Assembly (NCBI GenBank): GCA_038260305.1
Contig: JBBSNY010000005.1
Coordinates: 122,249-186,248, forward strand
DNA from: CADCVQ01 sp038260305
Lineage (GTDB): Bacteria > Actinomycetota > Thermoleophilia > Solirubrobacterales > Solirubrobacteraceae
Direction: 5' to 3'
DNA length: 64,000 bases
A model generated the notes under the pieces. That model made no database searches and was not told where the DNA came from. It saw only the letters and a list, made by a program, of their open reading frames with translations. A program made the position numbers and the translations under genes. Positions 1 to 8,258 of this stretch are shown here, piece after piece (position 1 is the first letter of the stretch; each line of letters begins with the position of its first letter).

Positions 1-504
1 CGCGCCGAAGGAGCCGCCGATCAGCGCGACGAAGTAGATGACCCCGAAGCGCAGCCTGCCGATCGCCGGCTCGAGCAGCGTCCCGAGGAAGTACAGGAAG
101 TACATGTTGAACGCGATGTGCAGCAGGCTCGCGTGCAGGAAGCCGGCCGTCACGATCCGCCACCAGTCGCCGTCGGAGACGGTCGCGGCCGAGAGCGCGC
201 CGTGCTGGTAGACGTAGCCGCCGGGCGAATTCAGGCTCGCGCCGCCGCCGCCCATCGTCGACGCGAGGTACACGACGACGTTGATCGCGATCAACGCGTA
301 CGTCAGCTGCGGCGTAGCGGTCAGCGTCGCGACGGTGCGCACCTTCGTCTTCTGCTTCGAGCACTCCGGGCAGCGCATCCCGACCGACGTCGAGGTCATG
401 CAGTCCGGGCAGATCGGCCGCCCGCAGGACGAGCACGACACCCCGGTCTCGCGACTGGGGTGTCGGTAGCAGGTCGTCGCTATGTCGCTTGCCTGCTTGG
501 CCAC
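1..504 (-). CDS. Rhomboid-family intramembrane serine protease with N-terminal zinc ribbon, partial
   Basis: This gene runs off the left window edge, so only its N-terminal 168 codons are present. I chose the GTG at 502-504; the reading opens VAKQASD and continues into a Cys/His-rich head with CSSC, CPDC and CPEC pairs, a probable zinc ribbon. Membrane segments follow, and the HIAFNMYF stretch carries the HxxxN motif of rhomboid proteases. The segment ending IGGSFGA should lead directly into the catalytic GxSG, which lies outside the window. Rhomboids cleave transmembrane substrates inside the bilayer. The family call is strong; whether the protease is active cannot be judged without the serine and the second histidine. 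Confidence 0.85.
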   Translation of the reverse strand, partial: MAKQASDIATTCYRHPSRETGVSCSSCGRPICPDCMTSTSVGMRCPECSKQKTKVRTVATLTATPQLTYALIAINVVVYLASTMGGGGASLNSPGGYVYQHGALSAATVSDGDWWRIVTAGFLHASLLHIAFNMYFLYFLGTLLEPAIGRLRFGVIYFVALIGGSFGA

Positions 505-567
505 GAAACTGACGCTAGCAGCCGAGCATGCGCGCCCACGCGTCGGCGGGCGCGCGCGTCGACGAAC

Positions 568-1281
568 TCAGGTGGCGACGCTGACGATCGGCGCCATCGT
601 GGGGAACTCACTGCCGCCCGGTAGGGGCTCATGCGTGACGAGCACCGTCTGGTGGCCGTGCAGTTTGCCGACGTCGACCGAGGCCTTGCCGTTGCGCACG
701 GAGAACAGGCCCGCAGGCTTCGCGCCTGCCGAGTCGCTCGGGTCGTCGAGCCACAACTCGTAGATACGTCCGTCGGGCGGCGCCTTGATCCCGGCGAGCG
801 CGAGCCGCGCGTTGCCGTCGCAGACCTCGACCTTGGCCGTGGAGCCTGCCGGCGAGACGCTGGCAGCACGCGTCGTACAGCGCGTGTCGGGCCCGCTGCT
901 GAGCAGCGTGCCGACGCCGAGGCCAAGGGCGACCAGCACGCCCGCCAGGGCGGCTGCGGGCATCGGACGCCAGCGGGCGAACCCGAGTCCGAAGCGCGAG
1001 CGCTTGTCGGGCACCCGGTCGGCCGACGCTCCGGAGGCGAGCAGCAGCTCGGACTCGGCGCGCACGACGGACATCACGCGGCCGCGGATGTCCGGCGGCG
1101 CGCTGAGCTGCGGAACGGCGCTGAGCAGGGCGTGGGAGACGAAGCCGAGCTCGTCGACCTTCGCCGCGCAGTCCGGGCATTCGGCGACGTGATAGCGGTA
1201 GGACTCCGCGTCGCCGTCGGGCATCGCACGCAGCACGTAGCCGGCGGCGTCCTCGATGCGGGGGCATTCGTAGATGCTCAT
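568..1281 (-). CDS. Membrane anti-sigma factor, RskA/zinc-finger type
   Basis: The 237-residue product has an N-terminal HxxxCxxC zinc-binding anti-sigma motif (HVAECPDC, about residues 30-37), one hydrophobic segment near residues 100-118 (AALAGVLVALGLGVGTLL), and an extracytoplasmic domain with the GRIYELWL and HEPLPGG signatures of RskA-type (DUF/anti-sigma-K) proteins. Its ATG overlaps the stop of the upstream ECF sigma gene in ATGA (1278-1281), so the two are translationally coupled and should act as a pair: the anti-sigma holds the sigma at the membrane until a signal, often redox or proteolytic, releases it. The ligand or stress is not evident from sequence. Confidence 0.88.
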   Translation of the reverse strand: MSIYECPRIEDAAGYVLRAMPDGDAESYRYHVAECPDCAAKVDELGFVSHALLSAVPQLSAPPDIRGRVMSVVRAESELLLASGASADRVPDKRSRFGLGFARWRPMPAAALAGVLVALGLGVGTLLSSGPDTRCTTRAASVSPAGSTAKVEVCDGNARLALAGIKAPPDGRIYELWLDDPSDSAGAKPAGLFSVRNGKASVDVGKLHGHQTVLVTHEPLPGGSEFPTMAPIVSVAT

Positions 1282-1886
1282 GGCATGACCTCGCGCAGCC
1301 CGCCGAGCTGGGCGCGCATCTTCTCGAGGCCGAGGCGCATCCGGCCCTTGACGGTTCCGATGGGGGTGTCGAGCATGGAGGCGATCTCCGTCTGGGTGAA
1401 GCCGCCGAAGTAGGCGAGCTCGATGACGCGGCACTGCTCGACGGGAAGCGTTTGCAACGCTGTGCGGATCTCCTGCGCTTCGTCGAGCCGGGCAACCTCG
1501 ACGTCCGTGCGATCGCGGGCCTCGAAGCGTTCCTCGATGCCCTCGTCGCTCGCCCGTCGGCGGTCGTGCACGACGGAGCGGCGCAGCGAGTCGATCGCGC
1601 GGTTGTGGACGATGCCGAGCACCCAGGTGCGAACGGATCCACGGGCACGGTCGTAGCGGGCGCCGCTGCGCCACAGTGAGAGGAAGGCCTCCTGGACGAC
1701 GTCCTCGGCCGCGGAGCGGGTGCCGCACATCCGATAGGCCAGCGAGAAGGCCGCGCCCGAGTGTCGTTCGTAGACGACCTCGAAGGCGGGGGCCTCCCCA
1801 CGGCGGACGAGCTGCATGAGATCCTCGTCGGCGAGGTTGCGCAGCTCGGTCGGTCCGGGGTCAGGGTCTTTGCGCAGGAGTGCCAT
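1278..1886 (-). CDS. ECF RNA polymerase sigma factor (SigK/RpoE-like)
   Basis: The 202-residue product contains sigma region 2 (DLMQLV ... FEVVYERHSG, then AEDVVQEAFLSLW for -10 recognition) and sigma region 4 (LPVEQCRVIELAYFGGFTQTEIA, then GTVKGRMR). It lacks regions 1.1 and 3, as expected for an extracytoplasmic-function sigma factor. It is followed by a coupled RskA-type anti-sigma gene with a 4-base overlap. Together they form a membrane stress-signalling switch resembling SigK/RskA of other actinobacteria. The regulon cannot be deduced here. Confidence 0.93.
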   Translation of the reverse strand: MALLRKDPDPGPTELRNLADEDLMQLVRRGEAPAFEVVYERHSGAAFSLAYRMCGTRSAAEDVVQEAFLSLWRSGARYDRARGSVRTWVLGIVHNRAIDSLRRSVVHDRRRASDEGIEERFEARDRTDVEVARLDEAQEIRTALQTLPVEQCRVIELAYFGGFTQTEIASMLDTPIGTVKGRMRLGLEKMRAQLGGLREVMP

Positions 1887-1945
1887 GTGTATCTCGATCT
1901 ACGCCGGGGCGGTGTGATCGGATCAGCGGTCTGCGCGCCCGGCGA

Positions 1946-2299
1946 TCAGTCACGCCGAGCGAGCTTGCGCGCCTCGCCGGCGGCGGCGCGAACGGTGCGC
2001 CGTAGGAGGTCCAGCGGGTCGCTGGAGGCGGCGGCGCGCTTCTTGCGCTCGGCGCGCACGCGCAGGACGACGAGGGCGGTGCCGGCGCTGACGCCGACGG
2101 CGCTCGCGATGACGGGACGGACCCAGTTGCGGGGGTCTCGCATCGCCCCGACCTCCCACGACTCGAGCTCGTCCACGGCGGCGTCGGTGAGGTCCTGCAG
2201 CGTCGTCTCGACGCGCGCTTTCAGCTTGTCGGGCGGGTCGACGGGCGCCAGCGCGAGGCGCAGCATCGACTCGAAGTCGGCGTGGGCGGACTGACTCAT
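1946..2299 (-). CDS. Small membrane protein coupled to an ECF sigma factor; candidate regulator
   Basis: I do not recognise this 117-residue protein. It has a soluble N-terminal half (about residues 1-57) including a helix-like SMLRLALAPVDPPDKLKARVE segment, one hydrophobic stretch near residues 60-80 (VRPVIASAVGVSAGTALVVL), and a strongly basic C-terminal tail rich in Arg/Lys/Ala. Its ATG overlaps the stop of the preceding ECF sigma gene (ATGA at 2296-2299), the usual arrangement of sigma/anti-sigma pairs, but there is no HxxxCxxC zinc motif. A role as an unconventional membrane anti-sigma factor is inferred from context only. Confidence 0.6.
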   Translation of the reverse strand: MSQSAHADFESMLRLALAPVDPPDKLKARVETTLQDLTDAAVDELESWEVGAMRDPRNWVRPVIASAVGVSAGTALVVLRVRAERKKRAAASSDPLDLLRRTVRAAAGEARKLARRD

Positions 2300-2820
2300 G
2301 TCGAAATCACCAACCCCTCGAGCTGCTTGATGGCGCGGTGCAGGAGCACTTTCGTGGCCCCGTCGGTCTTGCCCATGGCACGGGCGATCTCGCGGTTGTC
2401 CATGCCGAGCGCGAAACGCATGATGAGGGCCTCACGACGCTCCTCCGGAAGCGTCTTGATGGCTTCGATGATGCGCGCGAGCTCGTCGCGCCCCTCGACG
2501 AGATCCTCCGTCGTGTGCGGCGCGCTGAGCACGGTCGTGTCGTCGATCGGCGTCTGCGGACGGCGCGCGCGGTCGCGGTAGAGGTTCGCGGCAAGGTTGT
2601 GGGCGATGCGGATGAGCCACGGCCGCAGCGGGCGCCCGTCGGATTCGTCCTGTGCGCGCTCGAAATGACGGTAGGCCTGCAGGAACGTCTGCTCGGTCAG
2701 GTCCTCCGCATCGTGATGGTTGCCGACCCGGTAATACGCGTAGGAGTAGACGTCGCGCAGATGCACGCGATAGAGCTCGGAGAAGTCCTTGTCGAGCTTC
2801 ACCTTGTGCAGGGAATCCAC
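2296..2820 (-). CDS. ECF-type RNA polymerase sigma factor
   Basis: The 174-residue product has region 2 (FSELYRVHLRDVYSYAYYRVGN, AEDLTEQTFLQAYRH, RPWLIRIAHNLAANLYRDRAR) and region 4 (LPEERREALIMRFALGMDNREIA, GKTDGATKVLLHRAI). The region 4 helix DNREIARAMGKTDGATK is typical of -35 recognition helices. The gene overlaps the downstream small membrane-protein gene by 4 bases. It differs clearly from the ECF factor at 1278-1886, so the window's left end holds two separate ECF modules on the same strand. Confidence 0.9.
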   Translation of the reverse strand: MDSLHKVKLDKDFSELYRVHLRDVYSYAYYRVGNHHDAEDLTEQTFLQAYRHFERAQDESDGRPLRPWLIRIAHNLAANLYRDRARRPQTPIDDTTVLSAPHTTEDLVEGRDELARIIEAIKTLPEERREALIMRFALGMDNREIARAMGKTDGATKVLLHRAIKQLEGLVIST

Positions 2821-2830
2821 GCATCGCAGC

Positions 2831-4648
2831 CTACTCCGGGGGTGTCCCGCCGTCGTGCTCCCCGCGCTCCCCCGCGACGCTCGCGAGCGCGACGTCCCCG
2901 GCGCCGTGGAGGCGGCTCAGCGTGCCGTTGCGACGGGTGCCGTTCGAGCTCCCCGCGGGCGCCGTCGCAGCGGCCCCGCTGCGCTCGAAGCGGCGGCCTC
3001 CCGGCGCCGTCACGTGGGCGGTGAAGGCTGCGGGCTCGATGCGGCCCTCGACGAGCGCGACCAGGCGGTCGAGCGTCGGCGCGGCCACGCCCTCGCGACG
3101 CAGCGTGCGGGCGAGCAGCGCGACGCCGTCGAGCGCCTCGCTGGACTGGCCGAGCGCGTCGCCGATGCTCGTCGCCGGCATGCCCTGGCCGAGCAGCTCG
3201 CCGGCGCGGCGGTTGCGGCTGCCCTCCGCAACGACCGTCGCGACGAGGTCGCCCGCTCCGGCGAGCCCGGCGAAGGTCTTCGGATCGACGCCGCGGCGGC
3301 GCGCGAAGGCGTCGATCTCCGCGAAGACCTTGCCCGCGGCGGCACCGGCGGCGTTCGGTCCGCTGACGCCGGCGACGGCGGCGGCGAGCGAAGCGGCGTT
3401 CTTGGCGGTGCCGGCGAGCTCGACGCCGGCCACGTCGCTCGTGCTGGACACGTCGAAGCCGGCGCGGCGCAGGACGCGCGCGAGCTGGGTCGCGACGACG
3501 CCGTCGTGCGAGCCGACGACGAGCGAGGCGCCGTTGTCGAGCGCGTCGGCCGCGTGCCCCGGGCCGCCGATGCAGGCGACGGCGCGGGCGCTCACGCGTT
3601 CGGCGACGTAGTCGCTGGGCAGCATCCCGTCGGGCGCGACGAGCCCCTTGGAGAGCACGAGCACCGCGGCCCTCGAAGGGATCGCGCCGGCATGCTGCTC
3701 GACGGCGTCGGGCAGGGCCATCGCTGGAACCGCGAAGCAGACGATGTCCGCGCGGTCGAGCGCGAGCGCATCGGCGGTCGTCACGTTGACGGCGGCCGGC
3801 AGCGCGACATCGGGCAGGTAGTGCTCGTTGACGCGCGTGCGCACGAGGCGCTGGGCCTGCGCGGCGGTCCGGCATCCGAGGTCGACCTCGAGTCCGGCGC
3901 GCGTCAGGGCGACGGCGAGCCCGGTGCCCCAGGCGCCGGCGCCGACGATCGCCGCGCGGCGCAGCGGCGGGGTGCCGCCGAGCCATTCCCACTGCAGCTC
4001 GACGCACGGCCAGACGCGCTCCATGACCGCGCGTGCGAGCTGCGGCGACGGCTCGTCGACAAGCGGAAACTGCTGCGGACGTCCGCAGCGCAGGCGGACC
4101 TTGCGCGGGCGGATGCGCCAGCCGCGGCGCACGTCCTCGGTGCCGATGACCGCGACCGGGACGATCGGCGCGCCGGTTTCGAGCGCGAGCCGTCCGAAGC
4201 CGCGCTTGGCCTGGCCGAGGCCGCCGGGACGCGTGCGCGTACCCTCGGGGAAGATCACGACGACGTCGCCGCGCTCGAGGATCTTGCGGGCCGTGCCCAT
4301 CGCGTCGCGATCGCCGTTGCCACGATCGACCGGGAACGCGCCGAGCGAGCTCAGCCACCATGCGAGCAGCGGGTTCGTGAACAGCTCGCGCTTGGCGACG
4401 AAGTACACCGGCCGCCTGACGAGCGTCCCGATGAGGAACGGATCGAGGAACGAGCGGTGGTTGGCGGCGATGATGACCCCGCCCTCGCGCGGGATGTGTT
4501 CGCGGCCGATCCGGCTCATCCGGAGGTAGAGGACGAAGAACGGCTCGAGGACCGCACGGGAGATCCAGTAGACGGCCCGGTTGACGCCGCGGCCGCGGGC
4601 GCGCGCAAGGAAGCGGTTGCGATCCATGCACCGGATACCCGCGCTCAT
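2831..4648 (-). CDS. Fusion of PlsC-type acyltransferase and glycerol-3-phosphate dehydrogenase (GpsA)
   Basis: This 605-residue protein joins two consecutive steps of phospholipid head synthesis. Residues about 45-215 form a PlsC/LPLAT acyltransferase with the catalytic NHRSFLD motif (63-69) and the FPEGTR motif (133-138). Residues about 230-550 form NAD(P)-dependent glycerol-3-phosphate dehydrogenase, with the Rossmann GAGAWGTG (236-243), the catalytic-lysine region ELAGTAKN, AGAGDLVAT and the SRNRRAG substrate segment. GpsA makes glycerol-3-phosphate; PlsC-family enzymes acylate glycerol-phosphate backbones, so the fusion may channel substrate. The ATG at 4648 is used; an in-frame ATG at 4627 is a possible alternative. 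The last 50 residues are low-complexity. No internal stop or frameshift is seen. Confidence 0.92.
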   Translation of the reverse strand: MSAGIRCMDRNRFLARARGRGVNRAVYWISRAVLEPFFVLYLRMSRIGREHIPREGGVIIAANHRSFLDPFLIGTLVRRPVYFVAKRELFTNPLLAWWLSSLGAFPVDRGNGDRDAMGTARKILERGDVVVIFPEGTRTRPGGLGQAKRGFGRLALETGAPIVPVAVIGTEDVRRGWRIRPRKVRLRCGRPQQFPLVDEPSPQLARAVMERVWPCVELQWEWLGGTPPLRRAAIVGAGAWGTGLAVALTRAGLEVDLGCRTAAQAQRLVRTRVNEHYLPDVALPAAVNVTTADALALDRADIVCFAVPAMALPDAVEQHAGAIPSRAAVLVLSKGLVAPDGMLPSDYVAERVSARAVACIGGPGHAADALDNGASLVVGSHDGVVATQLARVLRRAGFDVSSTSDVAGVELAGTAKNAASLAAAVAGVSGPNAAGAAAGKVFAEIDAFARRRGVDPKTFAGLAGAGDLVATVVAEGSRNRRAGELLGQGMPATSIGDALGQSSEALDGVALLARTLRREGVAAPTLDRLVALVEGRIEPAAFTAHVTAPGGRRFERSGAAATAPAGSSNGTRRNGTLSRLHGAGDVALASVAGERGEHDGGTPPE

Positions 4649-4657
4649 GGCGACCGT

Positions 4658-4663
4658 TACAGT
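4658..4663 (+). promoter_or_regulatory. -10 box (TACAGT) of the gene at 4675
   Basis: TACAGT fits the actinobacterial TANNNT -10 element and ends 11 bases before the ATG at 4675, with no Shine-Dalgarno sequence in between. This suggests a leaderless or nearly leaderless transcript. Confidence 0.45.
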
Positions 4664-4674
4664 CTGGACGAGTC

Positions 4675-5205
4675 ATGGTCATCGATCGCGCCAAGACCGT
4701 TCGCGGAGCCATGGCCGGCGCGTTCGCCGCCGGAGTGTGGGCGGCACAGCAGCCGCTCGACAAGCCGCTGTTCGGCGTCGCCTACGACGACACGGAGCTG
4801 CTCGGCAAGGTCTTCACGCGCGGGCGCGCGTGGCCGCTTGTCGGCTGGGCGTTGCATCTCTCAAACGGCGCGCTGCTCGGGGCGGCCTACGCCGCCGTCG
4901 CGCCGCGGATGCCGGTGCCGTCGTGGTCGCGCGGTCCGATCGTCGCGCTGACCGAGCATCTCGTGACCTGGCCGCTGACCGTCGCCGTCGATCGCGTCCA
5001 TCCGGCGCGCGACGAGCTCCCGCGGCTCGCCGGGAGCGGTCGCGCGTTCGCGCAGGCGACCTGGCGCCACCTGCTGTTCGGGGTCGTGCTCGGCGAGCTT
5101 GAGCGGCGATTGAACCCGCCGCCCGATCCTGAGCTTCCGAGCTACGAGCACGTCGTGTCGAGCAACGGCCACGGCTCGCTGGAGCACCTCGCCGCCGTCG
5201 ACTGA
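4675..5205 (+). CDS. Conserved hypothetical membrane protein
   Basis: This 176-residue protein is divergent from the PlsC-GpsA gene. It has a hydrophobic N-terminal segment (GAMAGAFAAGVWAAQQPLD), a middle segment (VGWALHLSNGALLGAAYAAVAP), a third around LTEHLVTWPLTVAVDR and a C-terminal HLLFGVVLGELERRL, so three to four membrane helices are plausible. The repeated GA(L)xGAxxA pattern and buried His residues recall small DUF membrane proteins of actinobacteria, but I cannot name a family. No function is assigned. Confidence 0.7.
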   Translation: MVIDRAKTVRGAMAGAFAAGVWAAQQPLDKPLFGVAYDDTELLGKVFTRGRAWPLVGWALHLSNGALLGAAYAAVAPRMPVPSWSRGPIVALTEHLVTWPLTVAVDRVHPARDELPRLAGSGRAFAQATWRHLLFGVVLGELERRLNPPPDPELPSYEHVVSSNGHGSLEHLAAVD

Positions 5206-5254
5206 CGCGGGCTGCGAGCAGCCGGTACGTGCGGACGACCGCCTCGGCGGAGAG

Positions 5255-6784
5255 CTACCGACGCGACAGCCGCAGGATGACGGTCGTCGCGCCCTTCGCG
5301 GTGCGCCGCAGGCGGCTGACGTATGCGACGTGGGGTGCCAGTGCCGTGCTCCACAGCGTGACGGCGCGGCCCTTCCGTGGCCGTGCGGGCCGCTTCGGCG
5401 GCCGTCCCCCGGGATACCCCTCGCCGTGCGGCTCGCGGCCGGGATCGTGGCCGGCGTCGGGGCGGACGGTCCGCTTGATCGTGTAGAGGCTGCGGTCGCG
5501 GTCTCCGCTGCGTGCGCGGCGCGGCCCGATGAGCACCTGCTGACGCTCCGAGGACGCTCGGACGAACAGCAGCGAGCCGCCGAGCTCGGAGGGGTTGAGC
5601 AGCTGCTGGCTGTTTCGGCCCCGGCGCAGCGTCGTCCGCCGCCGTGTCGGCAGGTAGATCTCCTCGATCTTGCTCTCGTCGCGCAGCGCGACGTGGTACA
5701 CGGCGCGGTCGGCGTCGATCGACGGCCGCCCGATGCGTCCCGGCGCGGAGACACTGCGCAGCGTGACCGGCGCCTCGGCGGGCGCCTGCAGGTCGACCAG
5801 GCGCAGCACGTCGGCGGCGTTCACACGCGCGCGCCAGACGAGCCAGTGCGCCGACACGGCGGGCTCCTCGGCTCCGGGCGCCGCGATGCGCAGCCGCTCT
5901 TGCAGCGTGGACTGATCGGCCACGACGAGCGACCCTCCGTCGCGCCACACGACGTTGTCCGGGCCCAGCGCGGGGTCCGATCCGGGCAGGCTCTGCGGCG
6001 TCGCGCCGTCGCGCCTGATGTACGCGGTCCCAGCGCCCGGCTGCTGCCACGCGACCGAGCCGGCGGCGGCGCTGGGGTCGGTCCCGTCGTCGGTCAAGAG
6101 CCGCTCTGAGGCCGCGCTCGCGGGCGTGCCGCTGAGCGCCAGCATCACGGCCGCAACGCTCATCGCGAGCGCGCCGGCCGCGCGGATCGCCCGCAGCGTT
6201 CCTGGCCGCTCGGCCATCGCCGCGGCGAGATCGATGCCGCGCTCGGTCTGCTGCAGCGGCGCGAGCACGACGACCGGGATGACCCGCCCAACGGCGAACC
6301 CGAGCCCGACCGCGAGCCCGATCGCGGGATCGCCGAGCGCGACGCACGCGGCCGCGAGCGCATAGACGGCGAACGACAGCACGAACGTCGTGAAGCCGAG
6401 ACCCAGCAGCACGCCGTAGAGCCCGGCCGCGAGCGCGATCGGCAGCACGCGGCGCCACGACTCGGGCACCTGGCGTCGCACCTGCGGGACGATCCGCCGA
6501 CCGCCCGCGTCGCCGGCGGCGGCCGCGAGCAGCAGCGCCGCCGCGATCGCGACGGCCGCGCCGTGTGCGACGCCGAGCCACGCTCCCAGCAGCGCGAGGC
6601 CGCCGAAGGTCGCGACGGCGCCGGCGAGCGCACCGGCGGCGAACGTGACGCACGAGAGCGCTGTGAGGCGCATGCGACCCGCGTATCCATGCGGGGCGAG
6701 GGTGTCGACCATCGAGAACCCGCACGGCGACCACGCTCCGGCGAGTCCGGCGACGAGAGCGGCGATCGCGAGGGCGATCAGCAT
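5255..6784 (-). CDS. Membrane protein with CcdA/MauF-like N-terminus and beta-propeller-like C-terminus
   Basis: The start is the ATG at 6784, which overlaps the stop of the upstream gene in ATGCTGA. The 509-residue product begins with a polytopic membrane domain (residues 1 to about 265) carrying a SPCGFS motif at 19-24 and a second Cys in LTALSCVTF, as in DsbD/CcdA-type thiol-transfer proteins. The exported C-terminal part (about 275-440) contains repeats such as AAAGSVAWQQPGAG, LGPDNVVWRDGGSL and EPAVSAHWLVWRA, resembling blades of a beta-propeller. Because the upstream gene is MauE-, thioredoxin- and MauA-like, I infer this gene corresponds to MauF-like plus MauB-like parts fused. The propeller assignment is tentative; a Ser/Arg-rich tail ends the protein. 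Confidence 0.65.
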   Translation of the reverse strand: MLIALAIAALVAGLAGAWSPCGFSMVDTLAPHGYAGRMRLTALSCVTFAAGALAGAVATFGGLALLGAWLGVAHGAAVAIAAALLLAAAAGDAGGRRIVPQVRRQVPESWRRVLPIALAAGLYGVLLGLGFTTFVLSFAVYALAAACVALGDPAIGLAVGLGFAVGRVIPVVVLAPLQQTERGIDLAAAMAERPGTLRAIRAAGALAMSVAAVMLALSGTPASAASERLLTDDGTDPSAAAGSVAWQQPGAGTAYIRRDGATPQSLPGSDPALGPDNVVWRDGGSLVVADQSTLQERLRIAAPGAEEPAVSAHWLVWRARVNAADVLRLVDLQAPAEAPVTLRSVSAPGRIGRPSIDADRAVYHVALRDESKIEEIYLPTRRRTTLRRGRNSQQLLNPSELGGSLLFVRASSERQQVLIGPRRARSGDRDRSLYTIKRTVRPDAGHDPGREPHGEGYPGGRPPKRPARPRKGRAVTLWSTALAPHVAYVSRLRRTAKGATTVILRLSRR

Positions 6785-8109
6785 GGCACCTTCGTCTGGA
6801 AGTACGTCACGCAGAACACGCGCCGCCCGGCGTAGCAGTAGCCGGTCAGCGCGCCGTCGCCGTTGATGCGATGCGAGGACGTCGTGCAGCAGTCGATGAG
6901 CTTGCGTACGTGACCGTCGCAGCAGCGATACCACGAGCCGTCGGGATGGGTGAAGATTCGGTATCGCTTGCCGGCGGCGGCACAGACACGCCGGCGCCGT
7001 GCCGGCGGCTGCGGGCGACCGTCGGGGTCGAGCAACGCAGCTCCGGCCTCGTCGATCGGCGCGCCGTCGGCGTCGACGAGGCGTCCGAGATCGTCCACCG
7101 GCCTGCCGTCACGTGCGCGCAGCGGCCGGCCGTGGCGATCGATCCGCGGCAGGCCCGTCGGGTGCGGGCAGCTGTCCGTCGTGTACGTGTGGCCACAGAA
7201 GTGAAAGGCATCCGCGTCGCCGGGCGCGATCAGCGAGGCGACCGTGCGCCCCGCGGTCAGCACGGCGACGGCCGCGCTCGCGGTCGCGAGGAAGCCGCGC
7301 CGAGAGCTGCGCTCGGGACGTCCCGCGTCGCGAGCGCGCGCCGTCTGGAGGACGGATGCGAGCTGCCGGCGCGTGTTGACCGTGCCCTTCGCGAGCACGC
7401 GTCCGTCCGCGGCGAGCGCCACAGCGAACGGCGCGCCGGGTACCTCGGCCGCCGTCCACGCCGCCGCATCGTCGGCCTCGTCGAAGACGGTGCCGCCGAG
7501 ACGCTCGGCATATGGGCGCAGCGAACGACAGAGGCGACAGCCCGCGGACGTGAAGAACGCAAGCTCGACGCCGTCGCCCAGTGCCGGCCGCGTACCGAGC
7601 GCCGGACCCTCGCCCGCGACCTCGAGCGCGCCGTCGGGACGGCGCGCGCGCACGCAGATCGCGACCGCGACGAGCAGCGCGCCCGCTGCCGACCACAGCG
7701 GTGGCGCGGAGCCGCCGAAGCCGAGCGCGAGCACCACCGCCGTCGTGGCGAGCAGCGCCGCACGTGCGACCGCACTCCACGAGACCCGCCCGCGCCCGCC
7801 GAGGCAGCCACACGGCGCCCCCGCCCGGCCCGCGGCGATCGCGAGCGCCTGTGCCACGGCGAAGACCGCGAGCACGCCTGCGACGGCCCATGCCGCGACC
7901 GCCGTGCGGGAGACGAGAAGCCCAGCCGCCAACGCCGGCTCGAGCACGATCAGCGCCGGCCGCACGCTGCGGCCCGGCACTCCGGTCAGCCCGAACGTCG
8001 CCGCGGCGACCGCCGTCCCCGTGCGGTCGCCGAGTTTCAGGGCGGCGGCCGCCAGCAGGGATCCGCCGAGCGCCATCGCGAGGAGACCGTGAACCAGCGT
8101 GGACGTCAT
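6778..8109 (-). CDS. MauE-thioredoxin-light-chain-like three-part redox membrane protein
   Basis: The 443-residue protein has three parts. Residues 1-155 are a four-helix MauE/DoxX-type membrane domain with the typical PCGCLGG motif (99-105). Residues about 180-255 resemble a thioredoxin/MauD domain with the active-site pair CRLC (191-194). A twin-arginine-like or anchor segment follows (SRRGFLATASAAVAVL, 269-284). Residues 303-443 form a Cys-rich domain with ten cysteines (305, 314, 376, 396, 397, 407, 408, 425, 433, 443) resembling methylamine dehydrogenase light chain MauA in its CC pairs and C-terminal VFCVTYF. This domain has only one Trp (393), so the two-Trp TTQ cofactor cannot form. 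MauE and MauD normally form disulfides in MauA; here all three are in one chain. Confidence 0.72.
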   Translation of the reverse strand: MTSTLVHGLLAMALGGSLLAAAALKLGDRTGTAVAAATFGLTGVPGRSVRPALIVLEPALAAGLLVSRTAVAAWAVAGVLAVFAVAQALAIAAGRAGAPCGCLGGRGRVSWSAVARAALLATTAVVLALGFGGSAPPLWSAAGALLVAVAICVRARRPDGALEVAGEGPALGTRPALGDGVELAFFTSAGCRLCRSLRPYAERLGGTVFDEADDAAAWTAAEVPGAPFAVALAADGRVLAKGTVNTRRQLASVLQTARARDAGRPERSSRRGFLATASAAVAVLTAGRTVASLIAPGDADAFHFCGHTYTTDSCPHPTGLPRIDRHGRPLRARDGRPVDDLGRLVDADGAPIDEAGAALLDPDGRPQPPARRRRVCAAAGKRYRIFTHPDGSWYRCCDGHVRKLIDCCTTSSHRINGDGALTGYCYAGRRVFCVTYFQTKVPC

Positions 8110-8258
8110 CGAGGAGAAGCGGTGCTATGTGGGCTGCTGACTGCGGCCATCCGTGCCTCTCCGTGATCGCCGCCAGACATCCCCGCTACAGGAGTTCGGG
8201 ACAACTCTCTTCAGGTTTGCGGCCCTGGCTTGAGGTCCGATGCTACAGCCCGCACCTA

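Noticed and set aside
2789..4951. A 720-codon plus-strand frame opposite the PlsC-GpsA fusion
   Set aside because: Its translation lacks motifs and it opposes a gene with complete catalytic signatures.
5210..5223. Terminator hairpin between the genes ending at 5205 and 5255
   Set aside because: Only a 5-bp GGCTG/CAGCC stem is present and there is no U-tract.
6778..8109. Functional methylamine dehydrogenase light chain
   Set aside because: The Cys-rich domain has just one Trp and cannot form the two-Trp TTQ cofactor.
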